Below, in pieces: positions 22,602 through 30,614 of a stretch of DNA of 60,000 nt; position 1 is the stretch's first letter; every line of letters begins with the position of its first letter. The notes below the pieces were generated by a model, which was given only the letters and a program-made list of their open reading frames with translations, ran no database searches and was not told the DNA's origin. Origin of the DNA: Hydractinia symbiolongicarpus (taxonomy: Eukaryota > Cnidaria > Hydrozoa > Anthoathecata > Hydractiniidae); the NCBI RefSeq assembly GCF_029227915.1, contig NC_079875.1:30286001-30346000 (forward strand). The letters are read 5' to 3'. Made by a program: the position numbers and the translations under genes.

Positions 22602-22684
22602 ATGGATAATGAGAGCGTAATTAAAACTGTGTATCAAGCTATTTTGAGAGCCAACACGACTCGGGATATTGAAGAGTTATGCTA
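22602..22684 (+). pseudogene. Truncated first copy of a duplicated 60-codon gene
   Basis: The sequence from ACATATAAGAAAAGATGG to about 22690 is nearly identical to 22955-23121. About 50 bp of the middle are missing here, so the part encoding the acidic run is lost, and a stop (TAA) occurs in the CKKYP region. It is a degenerate tandem copy of the intact ORF at 22969. Confidence 0.75.
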
Positions 22685-22755
22685 AAAATATCCATGGCTT
22701 CCTCTGTTTTTTTCGTTATTGGTCCTCGTGACGAGTTCTGTCCCAAAACTACAAG

Positions 22756-22962
22756 ATGAAAAATATGGAGACTAAGATAAATCGTCTTTTCAGATCCCTT
22801 CCAGCCCGCAAGCAGCTCAGAAATAACAACGGCAATCCCCACGATATCGCCTAGACGGGCTTCGCAGGAGCAGGTACAAAATACGGAAAGGTGACGCTGT
22901 TGTTGAGTTCCAGAGGGTGGACAGATCTGTCCACCCCCAGCAAGATACAGTTTTACATATAA
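22756..22962 (+). pseudogene. Possible small gene split by an in-frame TAG
   Basis: ATG at 22756 opens 32 codons to TAG at 22852-22854. The same frame then continues open for 35 codons to TAA at 22960-22962, with a glycine-rich TGFAGAGTKYGKVTLLL segment. The 22-bp palindrome at 22915-22936 overlaps its 3' end. Whether this is a separate gene or debris between the two duplicated copies cannot be decided by eye. Confidence 0.3.
22915..22936. terminator. 22-bp perfect palindrome
   Basis: GGGTGGACAGA/TCTGTCCACCC is a perfect palindrome lying between the duplicated gene copies, near the end of the small split ORF. It may be its 3' hairpin. Confidence 0.5.
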
Positions 22963-22968
22963 GAAAAG

Positions 22969-23151
22969 ATGGATAATGAGAGCGTAATTAAAGCTGTGTA
23001 TCAAGCTCTTTTGAGAGCCCATGAGAGGCTGATAGATGTAGTGAATGATGACGATGACAGCAAACTGGTAAACACGACTCGGGATATTGAAGAGTTATGC
23101 AAAAAATATCCATGGCTTCCTCAGCTTGGTGTTGGTTATTGGACCTCGTAA
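22969..23151 (+). CDS. Small conserved-looking Polinton protein (60 aa), intact copy
   Basis: 60 residues: a helical N-terminal half with an acidic run (VNDDDDSK), then CKKYPWLPQLGVGYWTS at the C terminus. The start ATG lies behind TATAAGAAAAG, and a hairpin starts right at the stop. A broken upstream duplicate (22602) shares promoter motif and coding sequence. This supports a real gene unit that was tandemly duplicated, with one copy decaying. No function can be assigned. Confidence 0.6.
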   Translation: MDNESVIKAVYQALLRAHERLIDVVNDDDDSKLVNTTRDIEELCKKYPWLPQLGVGYWTS

Positions 23152-23178
23152 TTTTGTGACTTTTTTCGAATCACAAAA
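23152..23178. terminator. Hairpin after the 60-aa gene
   Basis: TTTTGTGA/TCACAAAA, an 8-bp perfect stem with an 11-nt loop, begins at the stop codon of the ORF ending at 23151. Same sequence family as the hairpins at 19632 and 30919. Confidence 0.55.
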
Positions 23179-23213
23179 AAAACTGTGGTTAAGCCTTGGC
23201 GTGTATAAGAAAT

Positions 23214-24055
23214 ATGTCTTGTCTTGTAGCAGTTGAATTTAACAATACCAAGTTACATACCGTAACCATCAACGGTCTCCTTGGACTCGAGCTAAAGAAG
23301 TAGTACAAGGCGCACTAGAGTACAAAAAAGACACATCTGATACCATCCGCAACCACTGTAGTCAGGAAAATTACACTCAAAAGTGGCAACTAAGCGGTTC
23401 CCCCGTAACGGGGGAACCTGTGAAATGGCCATCCGACTCTCAAAAATACGACCTCTACATCAATGAGGAGGGTATGTATGAGCTGGTGTTTGGAAGCCAC
23501 CAACCCAAAGCGAGAAGGTTCAGGAAATATTGCTGCAACACAATGTTCCCAAAAATCCGTGAGCAACTACAGCTCAAGACCTTCGAAGAGCAGCGTCAAG
23601 CCCTGGCGTTGCTTGAAGATGACCTCGAAGACAGGGATAGACAACTCATGGTGCTGAGGGATGATCTTGAAGAAAAAGATAGACAACTTGCGGAACAAGC
23701 GCAAGTAATCACGGGGCTACGACAGCGACATGTTCCACGTGCGCAAGATCCTTGAAAAGACAACGCGATCATGATTTACCGCAAGCATACTGCACCAGAC
23801 GATGATCAGTGCCATCGTCTTCCCTACTACTGTGCACGTGTTCAAAGACGGAAAATCTCCACCAAAAGGAGATGGCTTAGGGACAACTATCCAAACTGTA
23901 AAGAGATTGAGGTCATCGATAATCCTAACGGGATGCACGCGTTCAATCGATTCGAAGTGGAAGGACACGTAGAACGGTATCAATGCCACTTTCGACTCAT
24001 CGATCTTACTCGCGATGATTTGTATGACCTGGGAGTGCCTGCGCTCGAAGACTAG
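23214..24055 (+). pseudogene. BRO-N family protein with coiled coil and C-terminal domain, broken
   Basis: BRO-N proteins are DNA-binding regulators frequent in large DNA viruses and phages. The ATG at 23214 stands behind TATAAGAAAT. The N-terminal strand region reads to about 23280, a frameshift moves to the frame containing RAKEVVQGALEYKK, and the core IN(E)EGMYELVFGSHQPKA...FRKYCCN (about 23458-23545) is the diagnostic BRO-N part. A coiled coil follows with a duplicated DDLE(D/E)(R/K)DRQL unit (about 23620-23700). An in-frame TGA at 23753-23755 then separates a C-terminal domain (to 24055) in the same frame, rich in Tyr/Arg (MIYRKHTAPDDD, FNRFEVEGHVERYQCHFRL). Without TGA and frameshift the gene would be one unit of about 280 codons. 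Confidence 0.8.
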
Positions 24056-24067
24056 CGAGACTCAACT

Positions 24068-24095
24068 TTTTTGTAGCTTCACGAGGCTACAAAAA
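24068..24095. terminator. Hairpin after the BRO gene
   Basis: TTTTTGTAGC/GCTACAAAAA is a 10-bp perfect stem with an 8-nt loop, 13 bp after the BRO stop. Confidence 0.6.
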
Positions 24096-24123
24096 TATTG
24101 TCAGCTTACCACTCCTTAACAAA

Positions 24124-24141
24124 GGGGTCGATATCGACCCC
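24124..24141. terminator. 18-bp palindrome downstream of the integrase
   Basis: GGGGTCGATATCGACCCC is a perfect palindrome on the 3' side of the minus-strand integrase, next to a repeated copy of the integrase tail TTACCACTCCTTAAC (24106-24120, also at 24283-24297). Confidence 0.5.
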
Positions 24142-24161
24142 CTTCATCCAGAACCTGGTCT

Positions 24162-24299
24162 CTATTGCTTCCTTTTAAGGTGTAAGAAATCCAAGGCAAA
24201 ATACATTGGGTTGTTGAAGACATTCGAGAGGTCCGCAAGCTTGCTGGAATTGTAAGGTGTACTCAAATCTGACTCGAAAAGTTTACCACTCCTTAACAT
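24162..24299 (-). CDS. Very small ORF overlapping the integrase end
   Basis: 45 codons starting with ATG at complement 24299, overlapping the integrase stop by 17 bp in another frame. The product is hydrophobic/aromatic in its second half (MYFALDFLHLK) and ends at TAG 24164-24162. The short duplication of the integrase tail just beyond it shows that this end has been rearranged, so it could equally be debris. Unknown function. Confidence 0.3.
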   Translation of the reverse strand: MLRSGKLFESDLSTPYNSSKLADLSNVFNNPMYFALDFLHLKRKQ

Positions 24300-25326
24300 G
24301 CTCCGGAGGTACTTGAACATCCTCTGGGATTAGCATGAGCTCCTCTGCCACAAAACTACGTTCGGGCCCACCTGCAAGATAGTACAACAGACGGCTACCC
24401 GCCTCGATGCGATCCAACCTATACATCTTTTTGCTCCACCAAGCGTCCGTTGCACGTCTTCTCGCATCACCGTGCTCTTCTCCCGGCTGTAGCAGGTACA
24501 AGTAAAGACCATCCTCAGGTAGAGGCTTTTCCTCGGGATATTCTTGCCCGTCAGGACGGAGCCGCAGGCGATCGCCTTTCGTAAGTGGGACTTCATCTAG
24601 CTTGATTGCCTTGTTGGGTTTCATGCCGATCATGGCAGTCTTGGTATTGTTCATGCTTTTTACGATAGTGTAAAGGTTTTTCACCCATGTGGTACTAGTC
24701 TCATCAGTGACCAACTCTTGAGCGTCCTGAGGTTTGAAAAGTCTCCGCAAGCACCTTGTTATAGGACTCGACAAAGGCTGTGAACGTATGATGATATTTG
24801 GTAGTTGCGCGCCTAATCTCGACCCCTTTGCCCTCTGGCAGCTTCGTCACATCTGACTTGAACTCACTACCGTTGTCGCACTGGAAGATCTTCGGATAGC
24901 GCGTAAAGGTCCTGCTTTGCCTCCGGGCTTCGCGTAAATGTCCTTGATCATGTCGGCGACTTCGCTGGCTTTCTTCGTTCTCAGTGGTCTAGCTACCTTG
25001 TAGCGCGTGGCTACATCGATCCCTGTGAGGATATATTTGTATTTCGAGCCATACAGGCGATCATGAGGCATATAGAGCAAATCAAATTGGTGCATTTCAT
25101 TGGGCCTTGTGATTGTAAAATGTGGGTAATCAATCCTTTTAGGTCCTCGAATATGTCTGAGCCAGAGCAACTGACGAGATAGCCAGTGTACGACTTTCTT
25201 TTTAGGTAGTCCACTGTGCTCAGCGGGCAATTTAACAGCCTTCCAACCAGTCCATAAATTTTCAGGGGTATAGTAAATACTGCTTAGCTTTTCCGCTTCT
25301 TCTGGAGTAATGATATGTTTCGACAT
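24283..25326 (-). pseudogene. int: Polinton integrase (DD(35)E), two frameshifts
   Basis: A retrovirus-type integrase that inserts the element. ATG at complement 25326 (MSKHIITPEE). An N-terminal helical region (about 25270-25130) is followed by the RNase H-like core with first Asp in TGIDVATRYK (about 25030-25000), second Asp in CDNGSEF (about 24880) and Glu in AFVESYN (about 24775). The second Asp and Glu are separated by exactly 35 residues. The C-terminal part contains WVKNLYTIVKSMNNTKTAMI and a chromo/SH3-like tail ending KEW. Frameshift one is at about 24899-24903, where a CG dinucleotide is doubled (frame offset of two). Frameshift two is at about 24742. All catalytic residues remain, but they lie in different frames, so this copy is dead. 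Confidence 0.88.
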
Positions 25327-25341
25327 GTTTAATACATGTCG
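25321..25341. terminator. Hairpin spanning the integrase start
   Basis: CGACATG/CATGTCG with a 7-nt loop lies 3' of the minus-strand ORF ending at 25363 and overlaps the integrase start codon (25326-25324). It fits the gene-end hairpin pattern of the element. Confidence 0.5.
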
Positions 25342-25362
25342 AAAACATTTTACGTCCACCGT

Positions 25363-25728
25363 CTAGGCGAACTTGTACGCTGCAAAACCAAGGAGGGCTA
25401 AAGATCCAACGATGAACGTTAGCTCACCGTCTTGTTGCTGCTTGCTGGGCGTGTAAAAGTCGGATAACTTAGGAGCCTTCCCGATCGTTGCGATGTAATA
25501 GTCTCTCATACCTTCATCGAGCTCCTTCAAGCTCTCTCCAGCTTGCCTTTTCAGCTGATGGTTATACCAATCTTTTACCTGCCGTTCTCTTCTTACCCAC
25601 TGTGCTTGAGCAGCTTGAAGTTGTTCAATCGCCTTGTCTTTCTTTTTACGCTCGGCCTCAGCATGGCCTGACAGCTTACTGATTAAGTAATTCGATCCGC
25701 TAAACGCCCTAGAAGACCTCGTTAGCAC
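25363..25728 (-). CDS. Coiled-coil protein with C-terminal membrane anchor, 5' end lost in a fusion
   Basis: About 121 codons without an ATG at the head: the frame begins with GTG at the point where the capsid-like gene runs out. The product has a charged helical middle (ERKKKDKAIEQLQAAQAQW), a FYTPSKQQQ linker and a C-terminal hydrophobic segment (LTFIVGSLALLGFAAYKFA). No enzymatic motif. Because the upstream capsid ORF is cut short and overlaps it by 20 bp, I infer that a deletion removed the end of the capsid gene and the start of this one. A tail-anchored virion or assembly protein is possible. Confidence 0.55.
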   Translation of the reverse strand: MLTRSSRAFSGSNYLISKLSGHAEAERKKKDKAIEQLQAAQAQWVRRERQVKDWYNHQLKRQAGESLKELDEGMRDYYIATIGKAPKLSDFYTPSKQQQDGELTFIVGSLALLGFAAYKFA

Positions 25729-26629
25729 CCGAGCAAGACTTCACTTTCCCCGGATCTACGAACAATAATAAGACGCCTTTTAAACTTTTTGCTGGAATAT
25801 CAATTTGCAAATTGTAGCTTGTGTCGGCCTTTTTTATCGTGACAACCTTGCTACGGAGTACCCTTTCATAGGGTAGCGCCAAACGACTATACCGTGACAT
25901 CATAGCGCTCGCGAGACCCTCGTTATTAACATTGTCAAACTCTAACGCGATATTAGTGATCTTGTACGCACTGTCTGCGGGCTTAGCTGCCGTGCTTCCA
26001 ACAGCTGGGGTACCACCATCTTTGATAACGTCACCATATGATGCGAAATGTATAACGAATTGCAGCCTATCGTGTAGCCCTGGCTGGTAGAATGGCAAGT
26101 CTCGTGTCAATTCAAACATTTTTCCTAGAGGAATACAAAACGTGCTGCCATAAGCTGCGACGATCGCTCTTTCCTCATCCGTGCCTACATGATCAGTCGC
26201 TTTTACCTGTAGGGCGCGGATTGTACCGTCATTCGGATTGATCCCCTCTAGGATCAAGTTGTTTTCCCGATCAAACTTGGGCAACCATAGGTCCTTGTAG
26301 GTAGCGAGCACCCTGTAGTCGCTAATATTTTGCACCTCGTTGCCATTTAAAGTGATACGAAGATTTTGCACCAAGGATTTACCTATATTGCTCACGATAG
26401 TGCGCTTCGTGTTTGTTCCCGTAAGTTCCAGATCGAAAAGTAGTTTGATACTATTTGGAAAAATTACATCGTTCAGCCCCATGTTGGGAATGTCAACATA
26501 CAAATCCTGCTTCTGATTAATTGTACTAGGCACATGACTTAATTTTACACGCTGCTTCTTCCCTTTCATAGCCATCATTGTTTTAATCTCCGCGTAGGGA
26601 TCGAGCTTAGTTTCGAATATGTTACTCAT
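25709..26629 (-). pseudogene. Capsid-like protein (probable major capsid, double jelly-roll), truncated
   Basis: ATG at complement 26629 lies behind TAATAATAAAGC. 306 residues, rich in beta-type segments without charge clusters. Recognisable stretches include FPNSIKLLFDLELTG, SLVQNLRITLNGNEV, LPFYQPGLHDRLQFVIHF and MSRYSRLALPYERVL, which fit hexon-type major capsid proteins of Polintons and adintoviruses. Double jelly-roll capsid proteins of this group are normally clearly longer, and here the frame ends 12 residues after a DPGK motif, exactly where the next gene begins without its own ATG. The second jelly roll is therefore at least partly missing. It could also be a minor capsid protein, but the pattern and central location favour the major one. 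Confidence 0.65.
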
Positions 26630-26662
26630 GCTTTATTATTAGCTGATTTTCGTTTCAAATAA

Positions 26663-27931
26663 ATGCCGGTTAATCCAATATACGAAGGAGACGACTTTAC
26701 ACCAGATGAAAAAAATTCAGACGAGGATTTCAGTAGGCCTGATGCCAATTTAACGCCAGATCGCCTGGCTGCTCTGCAAGAGCAAGATCAGGAACAATCC
26801 GGCTCAGCACGAGACATCACAACAAGACAGAGAGAAGAGCTACTAAAATCAAAGGACGACGATCTTTACGAACATCTTAGTGAGCTGGGGCAGCCAATCG
26901 CGAGATATTACAATGAGTTTGAGGTACGGGGAAACCAGCTTCTTTTCGATGGCATAGAGATCACGAAAAGGCATGGTGAATTAAGGAGCGTTGCCGAGAT
27001 ACGGAGGAGGTTAGGTACTTATCGCTTGCGAGCCATGGGGTTTACCGACTATACTACACCAAACAAAGGCAGTAAGGTAATGGCTCAGAAACTCCTTAAC
27101 GAGATTGTTCAGCAAGAGAAGGCCGATGATATTGAAATGATGCCGCTGCTCGAGAACGTCCTTGATGAAACGGAGAGCCTGATCGATCGCCTACCGGAGG
27201 AAGAGACTCCTTTTGGCTTCACAGAGCGTGAAAGAAGAGGGCTCAACCTCGAGCTTCAAACGCTAAAGGGTAACCTAAAACACTTCAAAAACAAGATGAT
27301 CTTCTACGACAGCGAGATCGCTAAAGCAGAAGCCAAGGTAAAAAGGCTTGAGACGAAGAAGGCTACACTTGGGGCATCCGAGGACCAGCTAGCTATCTGG
27401 AACGAGGATATCGCGAGGGCCAATGAAGAGCTAGAACGACTCCAAGATCAAAAGGAAGCAGTACGAGAAGCACACGGTTTACTTTCCTCGGATACCTAGA
27501 GCCAACTGAAAGCTATTAAGGAGACGCTGATGAAAATCGCAGAAGACGATAAATCTCTAGCTGAAAAGCTTAGAATCTTGTTCAAGGAGCAGGGGGTTAC
27601 TATAGCTATCATCGTGGCGGCTATTGGTCTACTGATTTCCACCATCGTACTCGCAGTTACAGGTGGTGGAGGTTCCGCAACAGGCGCAGGAGGAAGTGCC
27701 GCAGGGAAGGGTTTTATACAAAAACAGCTGGAAAGGCTTGGAAAATTTTTGAAATACCTGGCAGGTAAGGCAGGTGCGGCGCTACCTGGGATTATTGGCA
27801 CGGTTGTCTCGTTCTTTTTTAGAGTGGCAGCAAAAGTTGTTGAATACGCAGCCAAACACCTCTACATGACAATCGCTGCTGTCGTCGATTTTGTTGTGGC
27901 CTACGTTGGGAAGGCTGGCAAGAAGTCGTAG
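26663..27931 (+). pseudogene. Coiled-coil plus glycine-rich/membrane protein interrupted by TAG
   Basis: The first 278 codons start at ATG 26663 (context AAATAAATGCC), divergent from the capsid gene with 33 bp between starts. They encode an acidic N terminus (NLTPDRLAALQEQDQEQ), a charged helical middle and a long coiled coil (about residues 195-270). TAG at 27497-27499 stops the frame, yet the same frame continues without further stops to 27931: a hydrophobic segment (GVTIAIIVAAIGLLISTIVLAV), a GGGGSATGAGGSAAG linker and two more hydrophobic stretches. One ancestral gene of about 422 codons with a point-mutation stop is the simplest reading; two adjacent genes (second ATG at 27530) are the alternative. 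The location beside the capsid suggests a structural role. Confidence 0.65.
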
Positions 27932-27933
27932 AT

Positions 27934-27966
27934 GATCTAGTATGTTGACAAAAAACATATTAGATC
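27934..27966. terminator. Convergent-gene hairpin, GATCTAGT type
   Basis: GATCTAGTATGTT/AACATATTAGATC is a 13-bp stem with one G-T wobble and a 7-nt loop. It sits between the + gene ending at 27931 and the - gene ending at 27990, so it can serve both transcripts. Its outer arms match the other convergent hairpin at 30583. Confidence 0.65.
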
Positions 27967-27989
27967 GCCTAGCGGCTCAGCATGAGCAC

Positions 27990-29174
27990 CTATTTTTTAA
28001 GCCATAGATATGCTAAGATGAGACCTACCCCCACCGTGATAAGGGTGGCCTTCGTGTCCTCGTGAGGGTTTCCATCTCCTAGACCTGATTGAGGTATCTT
28101 TTCAGACCCCGGTTTTCCTAGACCTGACTGAGGTATCTTTTCAGACCCCCGGGTTAGGGTGGCACCACCCCTCGATATTTCTTGCCGCGTAGCACCTCGT
28201 TTTAAACCCCGAGGCTGTGTGGTAATGGGCTTGTTGTTTAGGTCTAGCCTTATGCCAATCATCGCACTCGCCGTCGCAATCAAGATGTTGTTGTTATACC
28301 CCACAATTTTACCAATACGCAGGTTCATATCGGATGGTAGCATGTACACGTGGTGCATCACGGCAAAATTCACTGGGGTCCTGGCATATTGAAGCACCTT
28401 TTGAAACTCGGTGATATCGTGGCCTACGTTCTCCTCACGTTGTACCATGGCTTCGAATTTCTGTAGTAGTATCTGTCTCGCTGTAAAATTGTCAGCATCC
28501 GAACCTATAAGGGATGCCTTGGCATCAGCTTGGGACCCTAGTAGTAAAATCACGTAAACACGAATACTCTCGCTAAGCTTCGACAGACCTTCCGATGTCA
28601 AGCCTTGGCTCGTAGGCATGATAAACTTGGCCCAATCACCATCTACTTGAGGCCACCATATACCATTTGTGAGCGAGGACATGAGAGCCTTAAACTTGTA
28701 TTGGGCATTGGGGTCGGCACCATATTCACGGCAAATCTTGGCATATTCAGAAGTAGAGTAGGGGTTCTCGTATTGAGAAAAGCCGTCATCGTATGGCATG
28801 GGTACCTTCATTCTCGCTAGGATACGCCGCATGTGGTAATAGACGTGGAATTTAAAGATACTATTGATGAGGGGTACCGAGCCATTCAAGTGTTTGGCGG
28901 ATATACCCAGGGCGGTGCTAGCGCAATGACAAGCGAAATTAACTTGTATATTCCAGTAGCCAAGGGCTTGACCGGTCCAATTTACACTTATGGGGTCGTT
29001 CAACAGGTTAGTGGGGACTTTTATTGGGTATTTCGTGAACATCGAGAAGGTCACGGGAATGTGCGATTCTGTAGAAACGTAGAGGTCTTGATGTTCTAGA
29101 TTAATTACACCGAGAGGCCATTCGCCTCTATTAGACTTGCATTTTGCCTTGTGGTTATAGCTATAAATGTTCAT
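27990..29174 (-). CDS. Large unassigned Polinton protein with C-terminal membrane segment
   Basis: 394 residues, intact. ATG at complement 29174 lies inside the 24-bp palindrome shared with the divergent gene. The N-terminal two thirds look globular, rich in Trp, Tyr and His (GEWPLGVINLEHQDLYV, FKFHVYYHMRRIL, NGIWWPQVDGDWAKFI). The C-terminal part has a tandem duplication of EKIPQSGLG (two copies, about 28080-28150), then a terminal membrane segment (ATLITVGVGLILAYLWLKK). I recognise no motif. As one of the few long intact frames, and paired with a penton-like gene, it may be a virion protein; the C-terminal anchor suggests membrane or capsid-vertex attachment. Not a protease by any motif I can see. 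Confidence 0.7.
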   Translation of the reverse strand: MNIYSYNHKAKCKSNRGEWPLGVINLEHQDLYVSTESHIPVTFSMFTKYPIKVPTNLLNDPISVNWTGQALGYWNIQVNFACHCASTALGISAKHLNGSVPLINSIFKFHVYYHMRRILARMKVPMPYDDGFSQYENPYSTSEYAKICREYGADPNAQYKFKALMSSLTNGIWWPQVDGDWAKFIMPTSQGLTSEGLSKLSESIRVYVILLLGSQADAKASLIGSDADNFTARQILLQKFEAMVQREENVGHDITEFQKVLQYARTPVNFAVMHHVYMLPSDMNLRIGKIVGYNNNILIATASAMIGIRLDLNNKPITTQPRGLKRGATRQEISRGGATLTRGSEKIPQSGLGKPGSEKIPQSGLGDGNPHEDTKATLITVGVGLILAYLWLKK

Positions 29175-29194
29175 GTTTCTTTAAAGAAACATGA
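29171..29194. promoter_or_regulatory. 24-bp perfect palindrome containing both divergent start codons
   Basis: TCATGTTTCTTT/AAAGAAACATGA. The minus gene starts at ATG complement 29174-29172 and the plus gene at ATG 29191-29193, leaving 16 bp between start codons. Both genes therefore have identical sequence around their starts. Confidence 0.8.
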
Positions 29195-29891
29195 GACAGC
29201 TGTATGTCACGGATGTAGAGAAGCCTACGATTTTTGACGATTACCTAGGGCAGGACACGAGAATTGCCCTGAAATCGGTAAGTATCAGGCCCGTATGCCT
29301 AAACTTTTCGAAAAAAAGAATGATATCAAGATTCATGAAGCGGTGCCCGGATCGACTGATGATGGGAACTTTAATGTTGGAGTTTTTGAAACACTCATCA
29401 CAATCGAGAAGGGTCTATATAGGATCGAGGATCTCGCTGCAATAGTCAACAATCAAGCAGGGAACAGGATCAAGCTCTTCGTACTCAGGAATGGAGCGTG
29501 CAGGGTTAGGGTTAACAAGGGGTACATTGCGATAGTTGATAAATCACTACTGGACCTTATGGGTTATAATCTTCATACCGAAGCAATGTTTACCGAGGGC
29601 GACCATGACAGCTTCTACAAAACTGACGTGTACCAAAGATTAAGACTCGTTTGCCCCCAGCTGGAAGAAGACGATTGCCTACTGGATGGGAAGAAATCAA
29701 AAATTCTTGCTTTGCTTCCCACCAAAGAGTTAAACGCATGGGGAGACATGCTTACATGGAATTTTGACACTCCAATCTACCTTCCTTTGAAAGGCTCAAC
29801 AGACAGACTGGGGTTCATGCTGACGGACGAGTATCATCATGAAAAAAATGTTTTGTTCGTCGGAATTACGATGCATTTACTCATAGAATAA
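29191..29891 (+). pseudogene. Penton-like (minor capsid) protein candidate, frameshifted
   Basis: ATG at 29191 is inside the palindrome. The first frame encodes QLYVTDVEKPTIFDDYLGQD and runs into a homopolymer of seven A at about 29312-29318. From there the frame starting near 29295 continues to 29891. The second part has alternating beta-like segments (FETLITIEKGLYRIEDL, YIAIVDKSLLDLMGY, YLPLKGSTDRLGFMLTDE, FVGITMHLLIE), as expected for a single jelly-roll minor capsid protein. One A gained or lost in the run explains the break. Total length would be about 233 codons. The penton assignment rests on pattern and gene order only. Confidence 0.5.
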
Positions 29892-30560
29892 ATGGTTGAT
29901 ACAATGAAGCTTTACCCAACTTTACCGCCAAGTGCGTCTGAGCAGGAGCCTGATCGCCTGGCGGCTCCGCAGGAGCAAGAAAGTCAGGTATACAGACTCA
30001 AGAAGATCGAAGAAATCGAGCAGTACCTGCGTGCTGAGATCAAAGAGAGAGAAAAACTATACAAAAAGTTCAAGCTTTGGGGAATGGGGCTTCGGTATGC
30101 TGATCATGGCATGATTGCTGTTACTGTCATCACCTCCGCAGCAGGTATTGCCACGCTTGCAACCGGATTCGGATCCCCCATAGCAATTGGTCTTGAAGCC
30201 GCGGCTCTTGCAGTTGGCATAGGCCAAGTAGGTCTCAAGAATGCCTCGAAGCGACTAGAGCACAAGGTGCACAAGCACGAATCCATCAAACTCCTGGCAG
30301 AGTCGAAGCTAGACACTGTATACGATAAGATTTCCAGAGCGATCCAAGATGGTATAATTTCAGACGATGAGTTTACATGGATCATGCAGGAAAAACAGCG
30401 CTACATGATACTCAAGGAGCAGATCCGACAACGAACGAAAAAAGCTGTGAAATCCATCAACGAGAATGAACGCGCAGAGTTGCTAGCACAAGGCAGGCAA
30501 GAAGCTAAAGATGAAATTTTTAAAAAACTGCAATCTGCGCAGTATGTCAGCGCTACTTAG
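29892..30560 (+). CDS. Coiled-coil protein with central membrane segments
   Basis: 222 residues, intact. ATG at 29892 directly follows the stop of the penton-like gene, with AATAAATGG context. The N terminus repeats the motif PDRLAAxQEQ that also opens the coiled-coil protein at 26663, hinting at a shared module. A first coiled coil (about 33-60) is followed by a hydrophobic hairpin (about 75-115: MIAVTVITSAAGIATLATG, IAIGLEAAALAVGIGQ) and a second charged helical half. No known enzymatic motif. Probably a virion or membrane-associated protein; unrecognised family. Confidence 0.65.
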   Translation: MVDTMKLYPTLPPSASEQEPDRLAAPQEQESQVYRLKKIEEIEQYLRAEIKEREKLYKKFKLWGMGLRYADHGMIAVTVITSAAGIATLATGFGSPIAIGLEAAALAVGIGQVGLKNASKRLEHKVHKHESIKLLAESKLDTVYDKISRAIQDGIISDDEFTWIMQEKQRYMILKEQIRQRTKKAVKSINENERAELLAQGRQEAKDEIFKKLQSAQYVSAT

Positions 30561-30582
30561 AGTCTCCACCTGCTTATTCGTA

Positions 30583-30612
30583 GATCTAGTGTATTGTTCA
30601 AAACACTAGATC
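30583..30612. terminator. Second convergent-gene hairpin, GATCTAGT type
   Basis: GATCTAGTGT/ACACTAGATC is a 10-bp perfect stem with a 10-nt loop, between the + gene ending at 30560 and the - gene ending at 30615. Confidence 0.65.
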
Positions 30613-30614
30613 AC

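Noticed and set aside
29300-29325. Programmed ribosomal frameshift in the penton-like gene
   Set aside because: Possible at an A7 run, but the element carries many unrelated frame lesions, so simple decay is more likely.
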